Shown one piece after another: positions 44,594 through 54,500 of a DNA stretch of 64,000 bases. Every line of letters starts with the position of its first letter. The stretch's first letter is position 1. The notes under the pieces were generated by a model that did not search any database, was not told the DNA's origin, and worked only from the letters and a program-made list of their open reading frames with translations. Both the position numbers and the translations under genes were made by a program. Source of the DNA: Neostapfia colusana (taxonomy: Eukaryota; Streptophyta; Magnoliopsida; Poales; Poaceae); NCBI GenBank assembly GCA_030760725.1, contig JASWHV010000003.1, positions 115,042,153 through 115,106,152 of the forward strand, read 5' to 3'.

Positions 44594-45463
44594 ATGGTTC
44601 GCACTAGGACCACGCACGAGGTTGGTGGCTCTAGCCAACAGGGAGGCGATGACTCCCAGCCACCGGCCCACGACAGCACCCCGCAGCAGCAGCAGCCACC
44701 GCCGCCTCCACTTACTCTAGCGGATGTGATAGCGGCACTGGTGGGTGGTCGTGAGGAGCAGACCGACCTGCTCCGCACGATCGTGTAGAATACGTCCCAG
44801 GTGGGGGGGCGTCAAGACAGAGGGCCTCGTGAGCCCCGTGAGGTGTCGTACTCGGACTTCATGAGTACGAACCCTCCAGTGTTCACAGAAGCTGAAGAAC
44901 CACTGGAGGCTGATAACTGGCTGCGGACCATCGAGTCCAAGTTCGGGCTGCTCCAATGTACGGAGCGGCAGAAGACTCTGTTCACATCGCAGCAACTCCA
45001 CAGTGCCACTGGTGCGTGGTGGGCGAACTATGTCGCCTCACGTCCGGCAGGCCATGCTGTGGAATGGGAAGAGTTCCGGGAGGCGTTCCACGCCTATCAT
45101 ATCCCTCCCGGGATCATGAAAAGGAAGTTCCAAGAATTCTTGGAGCTGAAACAGGGTGGGAGGAGTGCTCATGACTACTCCCGTGCCTTCAACCATCTGG
45201 CGCAATATGCGTTAGACTACATCTCCACCGAGGAGAAAAAGCGAGAGCACTTCTATCGGGGGTTACACCCCGAAATGAAGACGCATCTCGTGCAATGGAA
45301 TCGCGACACCTTCAATGACCTAGTAAATGTCACGATCATGCAAGAGGATGCTCAGCGAGAGTTGGCGGCTGAGCAGCGGAAGCGCAGCGCTCCACCCAGC
45401 GGTGGGAGTGGCACTCCCCAGAAGAACCGCATGGTGTATCGGACACCATCCGGGCAGCAGTGA
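44594..45463 (+). pseudogene. gag of B1
   Basis: Ty3/gypsy Gag. The N-terminal MVRTRTTHEVGG and a Q/P-rich linker (QQQQPPPPPL) are followed by TAG at 44786-44788, where one C-to-T change would explain the stop. The same frame continues from 44801 with the capsid core (EEPLEADNWLRTIESKF, then GAWWANYVA, EEFREAFHAYHIP, FLELKQGGRSAHDYSRAFNHL). It stops at 45461-45463 before any zinc knuckle; the deletion junction follows at 45512. Related to, but clearly different from, the gag of element A. Confidence 0.9.
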
Positions 45464-45511
45464 CACCCACCGGCGCGACCTCAGTGGTTCGGGGGACGTT
45501 CGTTTCAGTCA

Positions 45512-47076
45512 CCTACCAAGCCACCATAAAAATTTCAGGACCAAAGGGGAGGGCTAGCTACAGTTATCAGTATTATGTATTCAAGTTACACATTGCATTT
45601 AAATTGACATGTAGTATTTCATTAACGTGTAGTCGCTGAAGGCGAAGAGACTACGGAAGTGCTGGACTTCCTCCTTCCGGAAGAAGAACTAACTGCTGAC
45701 CAACAGCAACAAGGCAAGCCCCGGTTTGCATTAAGCCTTTTATAAAGTTTTTACTTTGTTTACATACGTAGAGTGAAGTGTGTATGTGCATTAGGTGAAG
45801 GATGAATGGAACCCCACTTGAATGACCAGAAATTTTCCATAAGAGTGAGGGTAGTGTCTAAGACCTCGAGTAGACAGGCTATGCTTAATGATTCATAGGA
45901 CTTCGGTACAAGTCGAGTAGTTGGAATCTACTCGCGAGTTAGGTTTGGGACACACGGATTCGGTTGAGTGATGTGAGATCACTAGGCACGGGCTAGGGCG
46001 CAGCAAGAGGAAGTCTTGTGTGTGCAGCCCTGTCCGTGTCGATTGAGGATCAATCCGTATGCGGCCCTGCTGAGCAAGTATTGAACGTACGGAAGGCATA
46101 TCGGATATATGGGCACCGATAAACCGATGTAGCCTGAACCTCCGGGTGTCGAGGCATAACGCACCGATTTATAGGTGTAGGCTGAGGGCAGCAAGGTGGA
46201 AATCTGCCAACGGGCATAGAGAGATGCTCCGTGTGGGGAACCTCCTGCTCGTTTCGGTGCGACCGGTTCGACGTTTGGGCTGTTGGGTGAAAGGTTGTCC
46301 CGTACGACATCGAGTGAGCGTGCTGTGCAGCTCCACGGGTGGCCGTACGTGACGTGCTCTTTGGGTCTCCCTGCAGGTGTATATCGAGTCGATTCGCCGG
46401 CCCTCGCGGTGACGAGTACCGCTTGTTCATTGCGTCGTAATGTAGATAATTTATGGAATGTTATGATTTAATACTGCTGTTATGATATAATTGCATTGCT
46501 ACCTGTGTGCCACCAAATATTGCTTACTAAATTTCAGATTTCCGAACTGTTAACTTGTGGCTAAAAGATGAACTAAGGATGAACTTGTAGGCGTGTCCAT
46601 TGATGCACTGTTACTATCCTATGTCCATTGTACCCCTCATGTAGAGTTCCATGCTTAGGTGAGTCGGTTAAGTCATGTTGAGCCATCGTGCTCACGGTTG
46701 CTGTTTAAGTGTTTTTCAGGTGAGGAGCCACCCACGAACTCAGAGTACGAGTCCACCGGCGAGGGTTACCCTCCGTCGGGGACCACGGCTGAGTGGGAGC
46801 CGTACACGCCGCGCTGAGCTGAGGAGTGCAGCTAGTGTGGGTTGTCCTAGGGCTGGGCAACCGACTTTTGCTAGAAAGGCGGGCGTGAGTTGTAGAAAAG
46901 TAGACTTCCGCTGTGTAATAAATATAGTAGTTTGTAACTGAATATTGTACCGTTCGTACATTCAGTTCAGTTGTTTTCCCATGTAATATATTGTGTTCTT
47001 ATGACGTGTGCTGTCGGTTGTCGCATCGTGCGGCACCACTCTGCGATCCTGGATGAGCGGATCCCGGTCCGCCACA
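45512..47076 (+). repeat. 3' LTR of B1 (5'-truncated)
   Basis: Aligns with 41054-42613 of the 5' LTR with few differences, among them loss of 'ttagtaatgaaaatgag'-type sequence near 45983 and a gain of about 26 bp near 46837-46862 ('gtgtgggttgtcctagggct'). It ends GTCCGCCACA at the duplication TTAGC. Confidence 0.92.
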
Positions 47077-47081
47077 TTAGC

Positions 47082-47411
47082 TATCCAAATAGAGATGGCT
47101 ACTTAGCACTTTATAAAGGTCAGAGGTACCATGTTCGAGACTGGAGAAGTGGTCCCACACCTCATGGTGAGCAAGAACAATTTAACCACTTCCACTTAAG
47201 TGTGCGTAATGTTGTGGAGCGCACCTTTGGTATATGCAAGATGAAATGGAGAATTCTTCTCAAGATGCCAACCTATCCAATGGACAAAGAGAAAAAGATT
47301 GTCGCAGCAACAATGTGCCTTCACAACTTCATCCATGAGAATGATGCACTTGATGAGGATTTCCAAAGATGTGATCGAGATCCAAATTATGTGCCTATCA
47401 TTCCGACATGA
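47082..47411 (+). pseudogene. PIF/Harbinger transposase, 3' part
   Basis: Continues the transposase interrupted at 38625: YPNRDGYLALYKGQRYHV, then FNHFHLSVRNVVERTFGICK with the third catalytic residue (Glu in VVERTFG), KMKWRILLKMP, and MCLHNFIHEND, to a stop at 47409-47411. This half has no internal stop. Together with the 5' half it represents one original transposase. Confidence 0.9.
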
Positions 47412-48160
47412 TACAAGAGACAGGTCCTCCGTAATGCATCAGACACATCCACCACTACATCTAGTACTAGAAGTATGAATAGGTTTTGTGATGAACAAAC
47501 GAGTGCAATTTTACAGTCAAGATGATTGCTTTGGGCATTGTATCGTCCCTCTAATACAATGTATTTTGCATGCTTTAGACATTGAACCTTTGAATTATTA
47601 ATCAAGGACCAGTAAAACAAATTTTATTGATGCACCGTACTATACCGCGTCCCTGGTATGATGCACCATACCATGCCGCGCAATGGGAAAATGCAGCGCT
47701 GACATTGCCAATTTCTCAACAGTCTTGTGCGCAGTTTTGAACCAAACAGCTAATGAGCCAATGACTGAAGTATGAACTGCAAAGGCAAGTGGTCTAGGCG
47801 TAGCACACCCGAAGGTGCAGGCGCATGTGGCTTGATACGCTGAGATGAGCTGGCATTGGAGGCTCTCGAACCAGGGACATATCGTAGGCCCTAGGGCATC
47901 AAGAGAAATATCGCATACTGATATATACAAATTATTACAGTTTCAGATTGATTTACATTTACATTATTTTTACATATGTGTTTGTTCACTAATAATTCAT
48001 ACTAAGGGTAAAATAGACAATTCTAACTAATAATTAAATCAAGAATCAGTTCTTGCGAAACGATTTTTATTCAACATGAGAATCATTAGGAGTCGCTCTA
48101 TTAAAAAAATCAGAAATGAATCCTTAAGAATCAGATTATAATGCTGTACCAAAGAGACTC
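47412..48160 (+). mobile_element. Probable 3' flank and right end of the PIF/Harbinger element
   Basis: No gene is seen. The sequence ends with 'gctgtaccaaagagactc' followed by TAA; its complement (GAGTCTCTTTGGTACAGC) resembles PIF/Tourist-type termini, and a 3-bp TAA/TTA duplication is usual for the group. No matching left end was found, so the boundary is tentative. Confidence 0.4.
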
Positions 48161-48434
48161 TAAATTAATATTCGCAGGTCATATCGTATGGCCCACAGCC
48201 CCACATGGTAGATATCTACCCAACGGTCAAAACATCCCGCGCCCGTGTGAACCGAAAATTCTAACACCCCGCCCGCGTCCGCCAGGCAACTCCATACAGG
48301 TGGGCCCCGCTACGCCGTCTGAAATTCGAACTCCCGCGTCGCCCCAAAAATTTTTCGGCCTCCTCTTTTTCCCACCTCCTCCCTCTTCAGCAAATAAAAT
48401 TCGGTTCGAATTGACTGGATTCGCTGAATCCCTC

Positions 48435-48486
48435 GTCTCCCTCCCCTCTCAATCTTCAGCGGTCTCCCTCCCCTCTCAATCTTCAG
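48435..48486 (+). repeat. 25-bp direct duplication in the chromomethylase 5' region
   Basis: The unit TCTCCCTCCCCTCTCAATCT, plus TCAGC, occurs at 48435-48459 and again at 48462-48486, with GG between. It lies 29 bp before the start codon, within the likely 5' UTR; each copy is CT-rich, as in many plant leaders. Confidence 0.92.
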
Positions 48487-48514
48487 CTCGGAAGCCGGAA
48501 CCCTAGCTAGAGCC

Positions 48515-51500
48515 ATGGCACCCAGCACACCGCCGCGCTCTGCCGCGCCCGTGCGCTCCTCAGCGAGAAAGCGCGGTGGCAAGGCTGTGGCTGAGGAGAT
48601 CCAGGACCAGAAGGGGAAGGAGGTATCGGCGGCATCCAACAAGCGCCGCTGCAGGGGGTCCTCAGCCGGGAAGAAGCCTAGACCACCGCCGAAGAAGGTC
48701 AAGGTGGCCAAGGCGAGGACCAAGGAGGATTCTGAGAAGGCGAAACGAAAAGAGCCGCCGGTGGAGGACGAGGTGTGCGCCGAGGAGCCCGATGAGGAGG
48801 AGATTGCCTTGGGCGAGGATGATGAGGCAGAGGAGCAGGAAAGGAAGGCGGAGGTGGTCGCAGCGGTATCGCCGGAGAAGGCCGGGAGGAAGCGCGTGGC
48901 GCAGCCGCATGCCAGGAGGGTCGCCGGCAGCAGCGGCGACCAGGAGCCAGAGTTCGTCGGCAGCCCCGTCCCCGCGGCCGAGGCGCGGGCCAAGTGGCCC
49001 AAGCGCTACAACCGCGGCGCTGCCACCAGGAGGTACGCCTCCAGAGATCTTCTTCTCTTCTGATGCTTGCTGTTGCGTGAGCTAAGTGTGCACGCTGTTG
49101 ACTCCTTACGTAGGCCGGAGGATGAGGAGGATGTGAAGGCCAAGTGCCACTTCCGCTCAGCAAAGGTGGACAACATCATATACTGCCTCCACGATGACGT
49201 CTACGTCAAGGTTCACTCCGCCTTCCATTCGCATATTACTGTTGGTTGTTGCCTTCATTTCTGCTGCTCGCATGTCCTTGAGAAGTAATGAAAGGATCGG
49301 TTATGTTTTTTATATATAAATGACCTCCTAGTGATGCGATGTGTGCGTGTGTTGTGTTAAAGTATAAGTGAATTGCCCATCTTTTTCTATTGAATTAATC
49401 TTTTCGGGTCAACGGTTGGTGCATAGTAGCTTAACATGGTATCATGGACAGAGGTCTCGAGTTCGAATCTTGGCGGACGTAATTTATTAAAAATAAATTG
49501 CAGCCAACTCTTATTCCACTTTGCGGCTGAAAAGAGCTTGCACGTGAGGGGGAGTGTTTAAGTATAAGTGAATTGCCCATCTTTCCCTATTGGCTTAATC
49601 TTTTTGGGTCAACGGTCGGTGCCGTGCGACTAGCGGCAGAAAAAAACACCAGGAGAAGAACACGGCGGCGGCGTGGGAAAAAAGTGCAACTGCTAGGGTA
49701 AAATAGAAACACTAACCTGGCTGTGATACCATGTTATGAATAGCACTTGTACTTTAACACTTGTTGCACTCAGTAAATCAAACAAATAAAGATTAGCTCT
49801 GAGCGTGCCTTTTTTTTTCTGCCTAGACTAAAGCCCCTTCTACAAGATGTTGAATAACTACTAGTTTGTGAATCACACATGTTCTTGTGAAGAAAGTAAG
49901 ATACACTCCGAGAGATGTAGGATCCCTATGAAACACAGGAGCGTCACATAAATCCTGCAATCCAAAGGGTGCTGTAACACATAACGATTAATATAAGGGA
50001 AATTCATATAGATTATACTATTATAGGCTCTGAGCATGTCATTTGCTTGTACAGAATGCTTCTCTTAGCCAGAATCTTTCTGTTTCTACAAGACGTTGAT
50101 AATCCTTGGCTTTTGCCTTTTTTTATGCTCCATGTATGGATCCATGCCTTTATTTATTTATTTATTTATTTTTGCTGTAAGGATCAACTCAGCCTACCCC
50201 AACGTGCTTGGGATAAAGGATTTGTTGTTGCTGTAAGGATTAGTTCATAAATGAGTTTGCCATGATTATCCGTAGAGTGAAATCTAAATACTTCCCTGAT
50301 ATTCAATAAATGGCTAGAAACTCCTTAGTCCTAATCCCTCTTTCTCTTCTTATTTTGTAATTGTAAACTGCTTTAAGTTCCTTTTTAATATATTCAACCA
50401 GTACTGGCTTGCCCTTCCCGTTTCATCAAAAAATGAAGAAAGGGTTGTTTGTTTTTATATTAATGATGTGATGTGTGTGTACGCTGTACAAATTAGTATA
50501 AGGAAAATTCATGGATCACAGACTCTGTACTCAGGCGTTCCATGGTTGCCACAAGACGCCTCACCACTCCAACAATTATGGCTCTATATGTGTTATCTGT
50601 TTGTACAAATAATTTTGTCGGCCATAATATTTCCTGTTTCTACAACATGGTGATTAGTCGTGCAGAATAATATGCTTTGCTTGCTTTTTATGGTGTTGTT
50701 GTTGCATTTATAACCATATGTTGTGAAATCAGTGCCAAGTGGTGCAATGTATGTATAAGCATTTCTGGGGACCCTGGCTGCCTGTTCTTTTAGAGAGTTT
50801 TGATCAGCTTTAAGATTTAAAAACATCTTCAAAGTACAAGAAGTTGCCTGAAAATTGTTTGGATACAGAACTTTTACAAGACTGCTTGGATGCAATGTAT
50901 TTTCAGAGTTTGGAAAAAGATATTATACATATAATAGATAATAGGTGATTGGATGTAATTAATCTTCTAGTTTCGAAGACATTTATTGCTAAAAATGGAC
51001 TATTTTTTTCATAAATTGTGGTAAATCATGTCTTAGGTTTGTAAAATCATAGATGTGAACCATGACTCTTTTAATATTAAAACAATAAAAGAGGCCCTGC
51101 ATCTATTGAGTTCCAACAACTTACATTACCCTTATTAAAGATATATACAATAATATTGTCACAAGTGCTTGCATAAGCGATAGTTACACTAATGCATTTA
51201 CAATCACGATAGGACTAGCCTAGGACAAATAGTATTTAAAAGGGATCAAAATCTTTGACTTTACATCCCTGACTTCACCCATATAGTAGATTGCATCCAC
51301 TGTACGTTTTATCCAACAGTTCCAGTGAACTCTATACAACATCGCTAGATGTAGAACAAATGATATACGTGGTATACTGCATCGTGTGCAGTTACTGGGC
51401 TGTAAGTCAGAGGATCCTCGTCCATCTAAGAGTGACTTCTTTTGATACTTATGATCACTGTTGCAAACCAATGACAATATCGATGAAGATGTTTGCCATA

Positions 51501-54500
51501 GGACTAAGACATGTTGGATGAAGGGATGACAATCATTTGGAATTTTCTATGACAAAATAGAAGGTAAAAGGGTAAGTCTAAGTTCTATAGGATGATGATC
51601 AAATCCATGATGCTATATGGGTGTAATATTGGCCAAGTAAAAGATAATATGTTCAACAAATGAGTGTTACAAAGATGTGCACGCTAGATGCGCGCTCACA
51701 CAAGAAAAAGATCGAATTATGAATGAGGTAATATGCAATAGGGTATGGGTGACAAGTAGAAGCTAATGCAACACCAACTAAGCTGGTTTGAGCATATCCA
51801 ACAAAGACCTTTAGAAGCACTCTTAACAGTGGGATTCTTAAGAATAGGAAAAATATTAGTACGGGTAGAGAACGACTAAAATTGACATGGGAGGAGGTGG
51901 TAAAATGAGGCTTGATGGATTGTAATATACCTAGAGATTTGACTCCTGATAGGACTACATAAAAATTAGATGTTCATGTGTTATAATCTTAGTTTACTCT
52001 TACTCTGTTTACTCTTCCCTCTTTCTTTACTTTCATTTTCTCTATTTTTAAAGAAATAAAATTGTCATGTTTCATATCTAGCTTATTCTAACATGCTTGG
52101 GACTAAGGCTTCGTTGTTGTTTTTAGGCCTTGAGTCTATTGAGAATGTTATCATCTGCATTGTTAGTAGTTGAATTCTTACTCTCATTGGAAGAGAGGAT
52201 GACACTAGGAGTTGGGGCAATTTTTCTTGTCTATTTCTCACACAATGCCATACCAACCCAAGGGGTTGAGGCTACATATTTATAGCTGCCATGGCAGCCA
52301 AGCATATGCCACAAAGATGCTAGTCTAAGATGCTTAGATGCTGTCCTAATATGCTGTCCTTGGCTAACACTAAGATGCTGTCCTAGTGTCCTTAATATGC
52401 TGTCCTAGTGTCCTTAGATGTTGTCCTAATTGGGGCCACAAAGACCAAAGGACTAGAGTACAACAAGGACCAAGGACCAAGGACTAAAGTGCAACAAACT
52501 AAAGGACTAGGGTACAAGGGACTAGGGGACCAGAGACCAAAGGACTACAAGACTTATTCCAGCATGCATATCCTCTGCTGTGACCTAGAGTTACACTTTA
52601 GAGTTGCTCTCCTTATGTTTTTATTCTTGCTTGCCCAATCAGGGATGCTCTGAATATCTGTCTGTGCAAAATTCTTTGCATTGTTTCTTTCCTGGTTCTA
52701 GAGAATGTTGATCTGTTTGCAGTCCAACTTCATAGAGAAGCAGTGTTTTTCTTGCACCCTGTTTGAAGCGTATGGAGCTATTGAGTATGTTAAGTTTAAG
52801 GTTCCAAAACTGAAGTCGTGAGACTGATTATGGAGTTTTTAAGGCATGCTATAACTGACTCTAAAACAAGGAAATTAAATCCTGGAATCCATTATGCAAT
52901 TTTACATTACATGTGTATATATGTTGCTAAGAAAACAATGCGCTGTTGTGTATCTATGACTTTGTGACCTGTCTAATAGTATAAATGGCTGCTCTTGATA
53001 TTTCCAGACCCTGTGCTTGACTAGAGTATATTGGAGGTCACCAATAATGTTTGAAGATTTGTGTTCAGTAGTGTCTGTTCTCACATTTTTGTTTCTACTT
53101 CGTCAATCATAGGCTGGGGATAATGAAAACGATTACATTGGCCGGATAACTGAGTTCTTTGAGGGCATTGACCACAATCCCTATTTTACTTGCCGTTGGT
53201 TCTTCCGTCCGGAGGACACGGTATGTGTTGATCGATGGCTTACTTTTGTGTTGTCAAAAGCAACTTTGAACTAAGCATTATCGTTGCAGGTCATCAATAC
53301 CTTGGTTACCATAAATATTGATGGTCACAAGCATGATCCTAAACGTGTTTTCCTTTCTGAGGAAAAGAACGACAATGTGCTTGACTGCATCATCTCAAAG
53401 GTTAAAATAGTACATGTTGATCCAAATGTAAGTTTTCCTCTTCATGATTCTGTTATCTTGGTCATTGCTATAATGTTTCACTACAACTTATTTTCCATTC
53501 AGATGGATCCAAAAGCTAAGGCTCAACTGATACAAGATTGTGACCTTTACTATGACATGTCCTACTCTGTTGCTTATTCAACATTTGCTAATATCCCATT
53601 AGGTAAATTTTTTTCTTGTTAATTGGGTGCATGCAAATTAATTTATTGGGATGACTTAGAGTACATTGCCACATCATTTTGCATTGCACACTCTTATGTT
53701 GGTTAGTCTTATTCAAACAATATGTAGCAGCAGATTATCAAATGTGTATGTCTTTGTCCCATAGTATATGTATTGCTCCTAGCTGGTTTCATGCCCTAAT
53801 GTTCTTATTGATGAGATGTATAACTGTATAGACATTCAACAAGCATATCAATAAACAGTGCATGAGTTCGTCTATAAAAAAAAGAAACGGCAGATCGGTG
53901 CATGTAGCTCCCACTTCCGTAGGGTCTGGCCATTTAGGTCTTTTGTACGTAGCTTTTCCTTGTATTTCTGCAAGAGACATTTTCTAGTATTTGAACCCAT
54001 GACCTTATGATCACAAGGCAACAATTTTACCGTTGCGCCAAGGCTCCCTTCACATGAATTCGTCTATCATCATGCAAAATTTTATATGGAACAAAAATAT
54101 GTGTAAGGTGCAATAAAATATAAATAAATATGTAATATTACTAGACGGGCCAGACAAATAGTTGCAGCCTACAAGTACTAGGATGATGAGTCAATTGCTA
54201 TTATAGAACCTCTATCGAGCAGCTTCTACAAAGTAGAACTCATACAATGCACTTCGATTAAATAGAACTTTCGACGTTGACACTATTAAAATAGAATTAT
54301 AGTCTAATTAATTTGTTTTCTTTTCTTTTCCTTCCTTACTTTTAGACCACCTGAAATGACCGAATTGTCCTTTTTAATTAAACAGCTGCAGTCACTGTTT
54401 GTTTCCTAGCTATACCTAGACCCACTCAAATCCAAACTCCAAAGCAGCATCATAATTACAATATGTGCTGTGCATCCGGTTCCTACTATCGTTAATTCAA

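Larger units (their letters stand above)
38626..47076 (+). mobile_element. Ty3/gypsy element B1, internally deleted, inside the PIF transposase
   Basis: 5' LTR 38626-42613, primer site, leader, gag 44594-45463, then a direct jump at 45512 into the middle of the 3' LTR (to 47076). The target duplication is TTGGC at 38621-38625 versus TTAGC at 47077-47081, one mismatch. All of pol and the first 2.4 kb of the 3' LTR are missing; the junction shares CCTACCAAG with the LTR. It is the only family-B copy in the window with both ends, so it defines the LTR termini (TGTAAAGGCC ... GTCCGCCACA). Confidence 0.9.

Noticed and set aside
49437..49475. A tRNA-like or SINE promoter (TTCGAATC B-box-like) after TGGTATCA
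   Set aside because: It is flanked by 82-bp direct repeats, a primer-site match and a purine tract, so a TRIM explains it better; no cloverleaf or A box is visible.
53284..53622. An independent 112-codon ORF
   Set aside because: It is chromomethylase exon 4, intron 4 and exon 5 read through in one frame; the splice sites and family alignment support separate exons.
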